Assembly (NCBI GenBank): GCA_037179385.1
Contig: CM074193.1
Span: 7,337,547 to 7,401,546 of the forward strand
Direction of reading: 5' to 3'
DNA from: Holothuria scabra
Taxonomy: Eukaryota > Echinodermata > Holothuroidea > Aspidochirotida > Holothuriidae
DNA: 64,000 nucleotides
Of this stretch, positions 34,073 through 45,009 are shown piece by piece; position 1 is the stretch's first letter; every line of letters begins with the position of its first letter. The translations under genes were made by a program, and so were the position numbers. The notes beneath the pieces are model-generated. The model was not told where the DNA came from. It worked only from the letters and a program-made list of their open reading frames with translations, and made no database searches.

Positions 34073-34799
34073 ATATTTTGAACTGTAGTATGCAGTAAAC
34101 TGGTAAACCTAACAAATGCGAAAAATGTGGGGATCTTTCCAGATCAGTAAAGTTCTTTGCATGTAAAAATAATTTTTGCCCAATTTTTCAAATTCGACGC
34201 AACCCGCAAACTAGCTATATACCAGGCAGTGGTTGATATGCAGTACTTTTGTTACAGTTTTTACTACGTGCCTTGTCCGCAAAGTAGTGTGTAAAAGTCT
34301 CGTAGTTTTCCCTCTCGGGAAACTCAAAATGACGTAGGGGTGACGTCCTCTCCCTAGCCACATCATTTCGTTACGTAATTGTGTCTCCAGCCTTTGATAA
34401 TATATTGTGGCACAGTCTTTGGATTTCACCGATCACACCACGAATTTCTGAAATGCGACTTACACGGTTAAATTGGTTGCGTTGTAAGAGGTAACGAAAT
34501 GGGACGCGAATTGCCTAATTGTCTTCAGCTGAACTTGAGTTTTGGGCTTCCTTTGTAAATTACATGTTTGATTGTTCCAATAGTTTGGGTATTGCTGTAG
34601 GTAGCAGTTTAGCGATATAGTTTTAACTACATACAGTATTCTCTAGGTAGAGTAATGCAATTTTTTCTTGAAATTCTGTAAAGTAATGCAATTTTTTTAA
34701 ATATGGTGCATCATGGGAAGTTTGTGATATCATTGCGGCACATTAATTTGATGTTGTATTCAATTTATTTATAGTTTTGATCTACTTAAGTCAATATTA

Positions 34800-35125
34800 A
34801 GCAATAGGTCGGGCCTATTCCCAGGGCAATGCCCTGTGAATAAGGATATCGCCCTTCCTTATTCCCATGGCAATACAAAGTACGCTGGCGATAAGGAAGA
34901 ATAACATCACTATTCACAGGGCAGAGCCCTGGGAATAAGTATGAGTGGCATCACTATTCCCAGGGCAGTGCAGCCCTGTGGATAACAAAAAGCACCAACA
35001 TTATTCACAGGGCAATGCCATGCAATAGGGACGTAATGCATCACTAGTATTAGCATGGCATCCCCAATGATCTGTTCAGCCCTGGGGATAAAAGAGAGCC
35101 CCACCAATATTCACAGGGTAGAAAA
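34800..35125. repeat. Cluster of palindromic repeats ATTC(C/A)CAGGGC...GCCCTG(T/G)GAAT
   Basis: A palindrome of about 25 bp, consensus ATTCACAGGGC-AAT-GCCCTGTGAAT, recurs at about 34819, 34913, 34953 and 35000, with half-sites at 35075 and 35108 and another full copy at 35608-35632. Spacers are unrelated or weakly similar. Each full copy can form a hairpin with about 11-bp arms. It is not a CRISPR: spacing is irregular and the host is eukaryotic. Confidence 0.7.
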
Positions 35126-35662
35126 CAGAGAATACATGTCTAATATATCTATTAGCTACCCTATATGTCAGGCATCCTTATTTCATTTTGCTAAAGAGCC
35201 ACGTGTGTTTATTGAATGCACCAGTGATCATTATCCTGGTGGGGGGGGGGGGGTATTAGGGGAAGGGGTTTTCCCACCTACGAATAGTGTTTGCACAAAT
35301 TATTGACGTATGCATATTTGAACTTCTTGTTGTATCTCAAGCCTGCTTCTGCTGAAAGTTTTTCGTTGGCAAATTCAACAGACCGTGAATCCCAGACAAC
35401 AAGCACTGCCTTGCTTTCATCTGAAAACTTTAATAATGCCTCGTAAAATTCTTCATACGAATCGAGGGCATTGCCATACTAGCGTGATATGTGCATTGGA
35501 ATTACACATAGGCTATAGTATAGGCTATATGAGATCACAAACTAGGCGGTCTGAATGAGTTCTCTTTGCGCGTGCTCAGTTGCCCTGCGAATTGCGACGA
35601 CTGTCTCGTTATCCACAGGGCTATGCCCTGCGAATATCCATACGTGAGCAATATTGTTATTG

Positions 35663-36433
35663 TCTTCTAGGGAGGATTTTATTTTTGTGTGTCAGAAGTG
35701 CACTCGCTTGAAACAACTCGAGGCTCTGTTGGCTGCTTCTGACAGTGAAAAGGATTGGGCTACAGTGCGGGAGGGACGCAAATCACAAGGGTCTGCAAAA
35801 GAAGTTTTGGGAGATAGTGTCAAGCTTTCAAATTCTTATTCTGGGTTGTCAGTGGAGGAGGTTGACGTCGGTAAGGAGGAACCAAATTCTGGTACTGGTA
35901 GTGGTCTGTGGGAGGGAGAAAAAGTTCGGGGGAAGACTTTGTTAATTGGGGATTCCATTGTAAGGTATTCTGACAGGGAGTTTTGTAAGAAAGACAAAGG
36001 TAGAAGGGTTAGAGTTTGCTTACCAGGTGCTCAAATTGAGGATATTTCAGGTAGGGTCAATCAAATTGTTGGGAATGAGGAAGTCGTTGCAGTTCAGGTT
36101 GGTACCAACAATCTCTGTAGGGATAGTCAATTTTTACTCAGGTCAAAATTTAAGGAACTGATCAGTAGACTTAAGTCCACACGCAGTAAGGGGGTTATTT
36201 GTGGTATTCTCCCTAGGGTTGACAGAAAGGTTTCTTCGGGTAAAATTGCGAGTTTGAACAAGTGGTTGCAAAATGAGTGTTCTCGGGTGGGTTTCAAATT
36301 TGTTGATACATGGGCCAAATTTCATAATAGATGGGATCTATTCCCTAGAGACGGGCTGCATTTGTCAGGCGTTGGGGCCAATGAATTGGGAAGGATGGTT
36401 ACTAGGGCTGTGGAATCCCAGTTGTCAAACTAG
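35663..36433 (+). CDS. LINE ORF1: SGNH/GDSL-type esterase (5' truncated)
   Basis: The N-terminal piece FIFVCQKCTRLKQLE looks like the last zinc-binding pair of a PHD finger plus a short helix. The esterase domain then carries LLIGDSIVR (block I, nucleophile Ser in GDS), VQVGTNNL (block III, Asn) and PRDGLHLS (block V, Asp and His). These blocks define SGNH hydrolases and are known from ORF1 of CR1-clade LINEs. All catalytic positions are present. The natural start is lost with the 5' truncation, so any start at about 35654 is artificial. It ends TAG just before the ORF2 frame. Confidence 0.85.
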   Translation, partial: SSREDFIFVCQKCTRLKQLEALLAASDSEKDWATVREGRKSQGSAKEVLGDSVKLSNSYSGLSVEEVDVGKEEPNSGTGSGLWEGEKVRGKTLLIGDSIVRYSDREFCKKDKGRRVRVCLPGAQIEDISGRVNQIVGNEEVVAVQVGTNNLCRDSQFLLRSKFKELISRLKSTRSKGVICGILPRVDRKVSSGKIASLNKWLQNECSRVGFKFVDTWAKFHNRWDLFPRDGLHLSGVGANELGRMVTRAVESQLSN

Positions 36434-37142
36434 TTTCAGGGGGAGGGATTATGGTGCTAGGAGTATCTCTGATGCTGGTTGTGTTGAGGGTCCTATTCAA
36501 GCTCACAGAGGTTTTAACCACATCTCAACTGACAGGGCAGTTTCTGGGATCAAAGTTGTGTTTGCAAATGTACGCAGCATTCTTAACAAGTTCGATGAAT
36601 TTCTTGCACAGATTTCCATTGACAATCCAGACATTGTTGGAGTTACCGAATCATGGCTCCATAGTGAGGTAAGCAACTCTGAAATTCAGGTCCCCGGGTA
36701 CAACATTTTCAGGCAAGATAGGATTGATACTGTCGGCGGTAGGGGTGGAGGGGTTTTATTGTTTGTCAAGGATAGTTTAAATTGTGTTGAAGTCACAACC
36801 AAGTTTTCCTGTGGGTTCTCTAACTGCTTGTGGTGTGAACTTAGCTGTAGCAATGATTATGGCACCCCCTTGCTTGTCGGTATTGTTTACCGTTCACCAA
36901 ATTCTTGCGTTGAGAATAATCAGAGTTTGTTCCAAATTTGTAGGAAAATTTCTTCCAAAAAGGCTGTTGTGTTTGGGGATTTTAACTTTCCAGATATTGA
37001 TTGGCATTCCTGTACTAGTGGGTTACATGGGAGGGATTTTCTTGAGGTTGTGACTGATGGTTTCTTTATCCAGTATGTTCTGTTTCCCACTCGTGAGGAT
37101 AATTGCCTTGATTTGGTGATGAGAACATGGTTAGAAATGTAG
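36434..37142 (+). pseudogene. LINE ORF2, endonuclease part (before the frameshift)
   Basis: Apurinic-type endonuclease in frame with SGIKVVFANVRSILNKFDE, DIVGVTESWLH, GGGVLLFVKD, VGIVYRSPNS, VVFGDFNFPDIDW and DNCLDLVM. The frame is open upstream to 36273, overlapping ORF1, but homology begins only after ORF1 ends. It stops at TAG 37140. The remaining endonuclease motif, SSDHDLI, is in another frame immediately after, so a small indel splits one protein. It nicks target DNA for reverse transcription. Confidence 0.85.
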
Positions 37143-39313
37143 CGAATGGTGGTAAGATAGGGTCCAGTGACCATGACCTTATTTGTTTTGAGTTACATTG
37201 TTTCAGCAATCATGCTAGTAGTGACAAAAGAATTCTAGATGTCAGCAAGGCTAACTTTACTCGTGCTAAGGAGCTTTTAACCATAGATTGGGCGGCCCGT
37301 TTGTCTCACTTGGGCCCTGCTGAGGCATGGAGTGTTTTCCGGGATATTGTTTCTGACACAACAAAGTTGTGTATCCCACTTAAGAAAGCTGCGGTTAAAA
37401 ATAGGCCAATTTGGATTTCTAGAGAAGTTCTTAGAGCAACTAGGAAGAAACGTAAGTGTTGGCGTCGCTATAGGGCCAGTAAAAGTCCAGAAATCTTTGC
37501 AGCTTACAAGAAGCAGGAATTCTTAGTTAAAAATTTGGTAAATGGAACTAAAACTAGGTTTGAAAAGCAGTTGGCCAAGGAGGTTAAGATAAACCCCAAA
37601 ACTTTTCATGCCTATGTGAGGTCTAAGCAGAAGCTTAAGGAGGGTGTGGGGCCTCTCAAAGGTGATGATAATACTTTGGTTAGTGACCATCAGGATATGG
37701 TTAATGTGTTAAATGACTATTTTGTATCTGTTTTTACTGAGGAATCATCTTTGTTGGGGACTTGTAAGGGTTCTGATGTCTCTTCTTCAATCAGTTATGT
37801 CATTTTCTCAGAGGAACAAGTTTGTAAAAAGTTAAAGAGTTTGAAAGCTAGTAAGGCCCCTGGGCCAGATGGGGTCCACCCAGCCATTTTACGTGAATGC
37901 TCTGAGATTTTGTCAGTTCCTCTTTCCATCATTTTTCAGAAGTGTCTGGATTCGAGTTTTGTTCCTACTGACTGGCGGGTAGCAAATGTTACTCCAATTT
38001 TTAAGAAGGGGGATCGAAGTAATCCTTGCAATTACAGGCCTGTCAGTTTAACCAGTGTTGTGTGCAAAGTTATGGAATCTTTGATTGAGGATAGTTTACT
38101 TAAGTATCTTTTAGATAATGAGTTACTTAATCTGTCACAGCATGGTTTCCTGCCAAGCAGATCTTGTGTTACTAACTTACTGAGCTTTCTTGAAGATGTC
38201 TCTTCATCTCTTGATTCTGGGTATGGCATTGATGTCATTTACCTTGACTTTTCAAAGGCTTTTGATAAAGTTCCATTAGGTAGGCTAATGGTTAAACTGC
38301 ATAGGTTAGGGGTTCAGGGCAATTGTGCTGATTGGATAAATTCGTGGCTTCATGGTAGATTTCAGAGAGTTGCTGTCAATGGTAACTTCTCCTCTTGGAA
38401 AGAAGTCACAAGTGGAGTACGGCAGGGTTCTGTCCTTGGCCCACTTCTTTTCTTAATTTTCATCAATGATATTGATAGTTCTCTTACATCTCGTATAAGT
38501 AAGTTTGCAGATGATACTAAGCTTTATAGGAAGATTAGCATTTTGGATGATGCCTTACTGCTGCAGAAAGATCTGGATAGGTTATTTTCTTGGTCTCAGA
38601 CCTGGCAAATGTCTTTTAATGCAGATAAGTGTAAGGTCCTTCATTTTGGTCCTAAAAGCTTTAGCTATGATTATAACAGGAATGGTTGTGTTTTAAGTAA
38701 TGTCACCTCTGAGAAAGATCTGGGTGTTGTAATGACTGGGGATTTAAAGTCATCAAGACAGTGTGCAGCCACTGCTGTAAAGGCTAATAGAGTGCTTGGA
38801 TTGATCAAGAGGAATTTCATCAATTTTAGTGAGGATATTGTACTTAATTTGTACAAGCAGTTGGTAAGACCCCATCTTGACTATGCAGCTCAGGCTTGGA
38901 GTCCCTTCTATGAAAAGGACAAGTTTCTTTTAGAGCAGGTTCAGAGGAGAGCCACTCGCCTCATTCCTGGGGTGAGAAATTTGCCTTATCATGCTAGGCT
39001 TAAACATCTTGGGCTTACCACCTTGGAGCTGAGAAGGATTAGGGGAGACATGCTCCAGGTTTTCAAGTTCCTTTGTGAAAGAAATCCCCTTCTGACTTGT
39101 AGTTATTTAAGGGTTCAAAGTAATTCTCTGGTGCATGGGCATTGTAAAAAGCTTGAAAAGCCTTTTGCAAGGCTTGACATTAGGAAGTTTAGTTTCTCCC
39201 ACAGAGTTGTCAAGGAGTGGAATTGTCTACCAGATTGGGTAGTTAACTCCCCCTCAGTTCACTGCTTTAAGGTTAACATTGACAGGTTTTTCCATGGCTG
39301 TGGTAGAATCTGA
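37127..39313 (+). pseudogene. LINE ORF2, reverse transcriptase part (728 codons)
   Basis: Continues ORF2 after the frameshift. It has SSDHDLICFEL (endonuclease His/Asp), then the linker KNRPIWISREVLRATRKKR and the RT: SKAPGPDGVHPAIL, VTPIFKKGDRSNPCNYRPVS, YLDFSKAFDKVP, TSGVRQGSVLGPLLFLIFIN and KFADDTKLY. The post-RT region is YKQLVRPHLDYAAQAWSP, VQRRATRLIPG and FSHRVVKEWNCLP, characteristic of CR1/Jockey-group ORF2. The catalytic aspartates are intact and there is no internal stop. The methionine at its start is not the true start. With the frameshift this copy is probably not autonomous. Confidence 0.9.
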
Positions 39314-39416
39314 TTGTTTGGGGCTGTTGTCAAGCTTTGGTGGTTTGACTTTTGATTAGGGCTTGGACTTCAGGGCATCTTATGGGGCCTTGGCCCTCCT
39401 TTGCCCTTCAACCTGT

Positions 39417-39443
39417 TATGTTATGTTATGTTATGTTATGTTA
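39417..39443 (+). repeat. TTATG microsatellite tail of CR1-like LINE
   Basis: Five to six TTATG units directly after the ORF2 3' UTR. This is the expected short-repeat 3' terminus of a CR1/L2-type retrotransposon and gives the element's end. Confidence 0.85.
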
Positions 39444-39854
39444 TACCCCAGTGAAGGTTAATACTGGATCTAGTACAGAAGTTGAAGGACATAGGACTAT
39501 AGTGCGGAATATTTTGGTTTGTAACAAGACCCAAGTGCAAAGCCTCTAGAATTTTGAGTATAGCTGGGCTAGGTCTATGTGCTTGATTAGGACAGTAGGA
39601 CTGTACTATGCTTACGGTAGCATCTACTCCCTACACTGTCCTTGGCATACACCTCATGAAATCACAATGATGTGCAGGATGAGCACTACTCCCAACTCCT
39701 CACAGATTAAAAAAATCAGCTCTAGGCCTATAGTTACCATAATTGCCATAAATGGTCTTTGTCCCAACATTCAACTTTTTTGACCAGTTTTTCTGCAAAT
39801 GGAAGCAAGCAAGAAGGTGAAATTTGGAAGGTGAAATTGACTGTAAGTCTGTAA

Positions 39855-40125
39855 CTGTGTGTTTGGTCTAATGGTAGAGCATGAGCCTCTCACACAGAAG
39901 GCCTGGGTTCTCTTCCCAGGTAGAGTCATACTGAAGACTTTAAAAATAAAACCTACTGCCATTGTGTGTGATGCTCCGCATAAGCAGTGGAGTAGGGAAA
40001 ACAAGCCAATGAGCTACAACTGGAAAAAAGGCTTTGGCCTGCTCAACTTGAACAAATACTGTAGGTTGAGAACTGGGCCGTAAAACTCCATCTAACTATC
40101 TAACTAATTAACCTAACTGTATCAC
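39855..40125 (+). mobile_element. tRNA-derived SINE (family 1), near full length
   Basis: The head is tRNA-like (TTGGTCTAATGGTAGAGCAT as A-box region, then GGTTCTCTTCCC as a weak B-box). The conserved body follows: GTCATACTGAAGACTTTAAA, AGTGGAGTAGGGAAAACAAG, AGCTACAACTGGAAAAAAGG and GAGAACTGGGCCGTAAAACT. The tail is CTAACTATCTAACTAATTAA. The head differs from that of the copy at 53121, suggesting a different source tRNA or divergence. Confidence 0.8.
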
Positions 40126-40338
40126 TATGCAGGGCTTGAATTTTGAGGCATGGGAGTGTGATTGCACAACACCACTTACCTCAAATCACTGTGAGGTGTG
40201 TAATTTTTTGCACACCCACTGTAAATAAAGAATGGGAACTCACTCATAAAGAGGTGCTGTTTAATAAAACAGCACCTCTACCTTAATCCTTAATTTCCTG
40301 AGGAGTGTGATAAGTAGCACACCTGGAATATCTTAAAC

Positions 40339-40640
40339 TTAAAGGGCCAAACCTCTCACCCCAAATTACAATTTTGGTACGGGGGTACCAATATTCTCAA
40401 TTGGCTCAGCTCTTTGATTGACAGCTAATTCAAACAATGCAGAGTACCAAAGCTTAATTTACACAGCAGGAATGGTACTGAGAGTGTTTTGATTATATAA
40501 ATTGAGTTTTTCTATACTCACCTTGAAGCAATAAGCTGAGATTGTATCTGGATGAGAATGTTTTTCAGGCAATTGTGGGAGGGGCTTCAGTAAGAAGGTT
40601 AGAACTGGTACTGTTTGAGGTGAGAGAACTGGGCTTTTAA
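40339..40640. mobile_element. TTAA-flanked MITE (family M1), diverged subfamily copy
   Basis: TTAAAGGGCCAAACC at the left and GGGCTTTTAA at the right. The internal landmarks of family M1 are recognisable but diverged (ATTCTCAATTGGCTCAGCTC, TTTGATTGACAGCTAATTCA). Together with 49570-49860 it forms an older subfamily. Confidence 0.65.
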
Positions 40641-40844
40641 GGCCTGAATCAGTTACAAGACTGAGCATGCACTCTACCTGCTAAACTAGACTTAGCCTAG
40701 GCCTATCAAAAACAGGTGAATCATTCATTACAATATAAGCGGTGGTGAGGGTGGCAATATTTTTGAGAAGTTCCATGACTGGTTATTAGTCCTGATAACA
40801 TTCGGGGAAATGTCCATGGGTAGCTCAACTTTTTGGCAGATATG

Positions 40845-41375
40845 AACGTGTGTGCATGCATGCATGTGTGGGTGTGTTTGTGTATATGTGTGTGTTTGTT
40901 ACACTGCTCGTTAACACACTATCTCAAGATAGGAATGTCTGACAGTTTTCAAACTTGGTACATAGATGCGCAATAGTAAGAGGAAGAACGGTATTGTTTC
41001 TGGTGGAGGTCAAAGGCTATTTAGAGTCACCAAGGATCAAAGTCTGAAAATCTTGTTAACACAATATCTCAAGATACAGGAAGTTTAAATAGATTGAATA
41101 TTTGACATGTGGAAGCATTATGGTCAAAAGATGATCTCTATCTTTTTTGGTGGAGGTCAAAGTCATCTGGGGTCAAAGGGGTCAAAATCTGAAAACCTGT
41201 AACTCAAGGTAGGAAACTTGGATAGATTTCATATTTGGCATGTGGATGTGTTATGGTCAGAAGATGGTCCCTATCAATTTTGGTGGAGGTCAAAGGTCAT
41301 CTGGGGTCACTGGGGGTCAAAATCTGAAAATGTTGTTAAAGCGATATCTATGTTTTTGGTGGAGTTCAAAGCTTA
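40845..41375. repeat. AGGTCA-rich tandem array (family D), copy 1, with TG microsatellite
   Basis: A TG-rich microsatellite (about 40848-40905) is followed by 3-4 units of about 110-155 bp. Each has (T/G)TTAACACAATATCTCAAG, then GGTGGAGGTCAAAGGTCAT and GGGGTCA...GGGGTCAAA. The word AGGTCAAAGGTCA is a perfect DR1-type nuclear-receptor half-site pair. The same array type occurs at 57080-57735 and 59265-59480. Confidence 0.75.
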
Positions 41376-41791
41376 TTTGGGATAACAGTTTAATTTTTGA
41401 ACATGCCAGTATAACATTTGAGTGAGAAGATATGGTACATGATGGCATTATTTGAATGGAACATTCATGTATAATCAAAAACTCAATGCATTTTTACATT
41501 CTGGTTCTCTGGGTGGGTATTTGGGCTTCCCTCCTACTGTACTTGACATAGGCTTGCCACTAGAACCAGTGCCTAGCAGCTGGTTGCATGCTGGACTGAG
41601 GCACATTCTTGTGGGTCAGTTGACTAGCCGGCTTTACTTTGCTTTTTACACTGTTGAAACTTGCACCGACACTTGTGCTGGTATATTATAATATGTCTAA
41701 ATAACTTTTATTTTGGAGGCTGTGAACTGTTGAGACTTTCGTCTGCTTGAAAAGGTTTGCCATTTAAAAACTACCTGTTTCTGCATTTCAG

Positions 41792-42083
41792 GAATCTTGG
41801 GAGAAAAATTTTGTCAACGTCAACTGCTAAAAGATGTTCTAGCAGTGATAGTACCGTAGACCATAAGGAGGTTGAGTTCTTCAGTTCAACAGGTAACATC
41901 GGGGGTTGGTGGAAGGAACCAAATGTGCTTCTGTCAATGAACCAGACAAGAGTTCCTCTGATAAGAGATGCTTTAACACAACAGCAGTTTACAAATGTCG
42001 ATTTCAAAAGTACTACATCCCTTAGGACTTTGAAAGGAAAATCTATTTTAGACGTTGGATGTGGTGGTGGTTTATTGAGTGAG
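41792..42083 (+). CDS. COQ3: COQ3 exon with SAM-binding motif I
   Basis: Acceptor TTCTGCATTTCAG, donor GTGAGA. Starts in phase 2 (G completes a codon, then NLGRKILSTSTAKRC). It is Ser/Thr/Lys-rich at first, like the end of a transit peptide, and finishes with the glycine-rich SAM loop LDVGCGGGLLSE. Confidence 0.92.
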
Positions 42084-45009
42084 GTGAGAATCATAGTCTC
42101 CTTTATGATTTGTTTGTTTGTTTGTTTGGTCAGGGAGCTGTAACATAACAGCTCCCTGGTTTGGGAGACAAATGTTCTGCAATTTTCTGCATTCTTTGAA
42201 CTATTTTTCTGTTCACTCTGTGTATTTTGAATTTTTCTGTTTTTGACATTAAAGTCTATCACATTTTCCCCTTGGTACAGGCATTGGTCAGACTTGGGGC
42301 ATATGTTACTGGTATTGATGCCACAAAGGACATGATTGAAGCTGCAAAGCTCCATGCCAGACTTGATCCAGCTCTGAATGAAAGACTAAGATATCTAAAT
42401 GTTACCAGCAGTGATCTTGTCAAAACAGAAGCAGAGTCATTTGATGGTGTGGTGGCCACTGAAGTTATAGAGCATGTTTCTGATGTAGAAAGTTTTGTAA
42501 CAGACTGCATTCAGTTAGCAAAGGTTAGTAAAAATATTTTCCTTTTTGTTGTAGGCCTTTTTCCAAATGGCAACTGCAATAGAGAATGGAATAGGGTTTT
42601 CCTTTAGCAAATTCTGTCAATGGCATTTGATGTTGCCAAATATGATGCATACCGAACTGAATCCCAGAATCCTTTGTGGTTGCTGTATCGAAATAGGTCA
42701 ATGTGTATTTGGGTTCATCATTCATCTGTCAAGGGCACACAGACAGGAATATCATTCAGTTTATGATCCACACTTTGGATTGCTGTTTAAATTAGAAAAA
42801 TAAATTATCCTGCCAACCTCGGGAATTGGCTGAACTAAATTGTAGTATACATTTGTAAGTGTGACCTTGAATTCATGTGTAAATACTCAATACGGAAATA
42901 CAAAATGAAAAGTAATGAAACAATGTTGGGATTCTATCATATACTTAGTGTGACTCTAAAACAGTATGTAGAGAGCAAATTTAATGGATGATTCCTGAAA
43001 TGTAAACAAAGGGGACCAGCCTCTCTGTTGGCAGCTAGATCAGTGCTTTTTGCAAGCTCATTTGAAGCACTCGGTGTCACAATCTTCCTATAGTTAAGGT
43101 ACTGTACATGCAGTAGATAGTTTATTTTCTCTTTGTTTGCTTTGTTTCTACTCTCACATTACTGTAAATTGTATTATTATTTTATATTCAGAGAAATGCT
43201 CACAAGATTAATTTATCACCCTCAAGATCAATTCTTTTCTGGGAAGAACCAATTTTGTATTCCAGCATGCTTGGTTGCTTCTTGATGAGTCTTGGACCCT
43301 AGAAAGGGATGGTCTATTCCACATACATTGCCTATCTGAAATCAAGCCTTTTATTAAGCAGACCCAAGGGGATTTTTACCCCCTTGTTCCGATTTTTTGC
43401 AATCCGTGGGTGTCAGAAATGACATGGTTGGACGCTGGCAACATTAACATATCAGTACCTGCACAAACTCTCCTGTCCCAGATGTGCTTCAGTGTAAATT
43501 TTAAATTGCAGCAGCCAAGATCAAAATAATGAAAAAATAAGTTGCTTGAGTCATTTGTGTATTGCTTTTCTTCAAGACTAATATGAATGACAGAAACTTG
43601 ACTAAAGTAGCAACTGGATATCTACTGATTCAAGATTTAAACAGTCTCATGGTCAGCTGTAAAATTTTTGGAAGGAATGTTATATTACTATATCTACCAT
43701 ATCAGCTCACACGTACTTTCTCTATGCATTAAGGGCAAGGGAATTCACCCAAAACTTATTTCAAAGGAACAAATAGATCTCACAATTTTACTCTCATTTC
43801 TCTCAAAAATTTCACTGGTGAGGAGTAAAATATTGTCACATGATTCTCAAAAGCCAATCATGAAACAGGACAGTCTACTGGACTACTTCAAATTGGGGTA
43901 ACTGCATTTCATTAGAAGAGCAACACTTAAACCTATGTGGAACAGAGGTGTTAGTTCAAAATTTTAGCAAGGGGGGGGGGGGGTAGTTGGTAATTTTCTA
44001 CTGGGTGGTAGACAGAATTTTTAATACCATCTGGCCAGTGCATAATTTATTAAGGCCATATATACCCTTTAAGACAATGCACAGTATAACTCTATTAAAT
44101 GCAAAGCTTTTTACCTTTGCCTATGAAGTGCAGGAATGTGGCAAGTTTATTTCATGTAACTCCTTTTTCAATTCAACTTTTGTTAATCTTTCATTTCAGC
44201 CTGGAGGTTCAATATTTATTACTACGATCAATCAAACCTGGGCTGCCTATACAATTGCTGTAATATTAGCAGAACGCTTCGGACCAGTTCCCATCGGTAC
44301 CCATCAGTATGAGAAGTTTGTCAAACCAGAAACTTTGAAGAACATTTTCCTGAAAAGTAAGTACTCTAGTTGTCAACATGTACAGTAGCTTTTACGGACT
44401 GGAATAAACAAAGGGCCCAGAGCCCATGAAGTTGGTGTTTTTTTTAGCAAGTACCCCAATGCCTTACAAAGTAGCAACATTTAATTGTCACCTTGCCCTT
44501 CAGTATCAATTTGATGTCTCCAAACACCAGACAGCACAAAATCATCTGTTTTGCCTTAAGCTTGGTGCTCACTGCTCATGTAGATGCTTGATAAGCCCAA
44601 CATTTACAAAAATGACCTTGTCTTCATAATGTATGACTTAACAAATTGAACCTACTCTCATTAATTGTGCTTGGTGCTCAGCAAAATCAATGGGAAGGAA
44701 AACCAGTGGGTGAGCCACAACTGGAAAAAAAAACAATGTGGCCAGCCTGACTCAAAACAATTGGATAGAAACTGAGCCTCAAAAATTTATCTTTTTCTCC
44801 CACAGCCCTCTCTCAGCTGGCCATGGCAATTTTAAGACTTGCTCCAAGGGCTTGATACATACTTCATCCATGTGTGTTGTTTTTGCTTTACAGATGAATG
44901 CAGTATACAGCTCATGAAGGGTCAAATGTACAATGTTTTCACCAACAAGTGGTCCTGGACTTCAGACTTATCAGTATTTTATGCTATTCATGCAGTAAAG
45001 GGTTCCTGA
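41792..45009 (+). CDS. COQ3: Ubiquinone biosynthesis O-methyltransferase, mitochondrial (5' exon(s) not found)
   Basis: Four exons: 41792-42083, 42281-42523, 44200-44356 and 44894-45009. Junction phases agree (0, 0, 1) and every intron is GT-AG. The protein is a class I SAM-dependent methyltransferase of the UbiG/COQ3 family. It has the family N-terminal EVEFFSSTG..WW and LLSMNQTRVPLIRDAL, SAM motif I ILDVGCGGGLLSE, VTGIDAT, the acidic VVATEVIEHV, and PGGSIFITTINQT. It ends KWSWTSDLSVFYAIHAVKGS and stops. COQ3 does both O-methylations of coenzyme Q synthesis on the matrix side of the inner mitochondrial membrane. The first visible exon is entered in phase 2, so an upstream exon with the start and transit peptide is missing; I could not locate it. 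The best-supported host gene in the window. Confidence 0.93.
42281..42523 (+). CDS. COQ3: COQ3 exon with SAM motif II and acidic post-loop
   Basis: Acceptor CCTTGGTACAG, donor GTTAGT, 81 codons, phase 0-0. It reads ALVRLGAYVTGIDATKDMI and later FDGVVATEVIEHVSDVESFV. The Asp of GID binds the SAM ribose in this family, and EV(I/V)EHV is a COQ3/UbiG hallmark. Confidence 0.92.
42524..44199 (+). other. COQ3 large intron
   Basis: A 1.68-kb GT-AG intron. It contains a poly-G tract (about 43972-43983) and otherwise unremarkable AT-rich sequence. The open frames inside it have no family features. Confidence 0.7.
44200..44356 (+). CDS. COQ3: COQ3 exon, C-terminal core
   Basis: Acceptor TCTTTCATTTCAG, donor GTAAGT, phase 0 in and 1 out. 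It reads PGGSIFITTINQTWAAYTIA and then GTHQYEKFVKPETLKNIFLK, matching the conserved UbiG/COQ3 strand and helix after the catalytic core. Confidence 0.92.
44640..44790 (+). repeat. SINE (family 1) body fragment in COQ3 intron 3
   Basis: TTGTGCTTGGTGCTCAGCA, then GTGAGCCACAACTGGAAAAA and GAAACTGAGCCTCAAAAAT. The tRNA-like head is missing and the sequence is diverged. Confidence 0.65.
44894..45009 (+). CDS. COQ3: COQ3 terminal exon
   Basis: Acceptor TTTTGCTTTACAG. It completes the split Asn codon, reads NECSIQLMKGQMYNVFTNKW, then YAIHAVKGS and TGA. An AATAAA sits eight bases after the stop (45018) and other candidates follow (for example 45616), so the 3' UTR end is not fixed. Confidence 0.9.

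Larger units (their letters stand above)
35660..39443 (+). mobile_element. CR1-like LINE with esterase ORF1, nearly intact, TTATG tail
   Basis: Covers the end of an ORF1 PHD-like region, the SGNH/GDSL esterase domain, the ORF2 endonuclease and RT, and a 3' end of (TTATG)n repeats at 39417-39443. The tail replaces poly-A, as is usual for CR1/L2-group elements. It is 5' truncated just upstream of the esterase. Only one frameshift (about 37125-37140) is visible in 3.6 kb of coding sequence, so the insertion is young. It landed next to the palindromic repeat at 35608-35632. I could not define a target-site duplication. Confidence 0.9.

Noticed and set aside
34800..35125. CRISPR-like regular palindromic repeats
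   Set aside because: Eukaryotic window, irregular spacing, no cas genes. Better described as dispersed palindromes.
41452..41691. Possible upstream COQ3 exon with start
   Set aside because: No donor in the right phase joining to 41792 and no transit-peptide character.
41771..42355. 194-codon minus-strand open frame
   Set aside because: Antisense shadow of the COQ3 exons.
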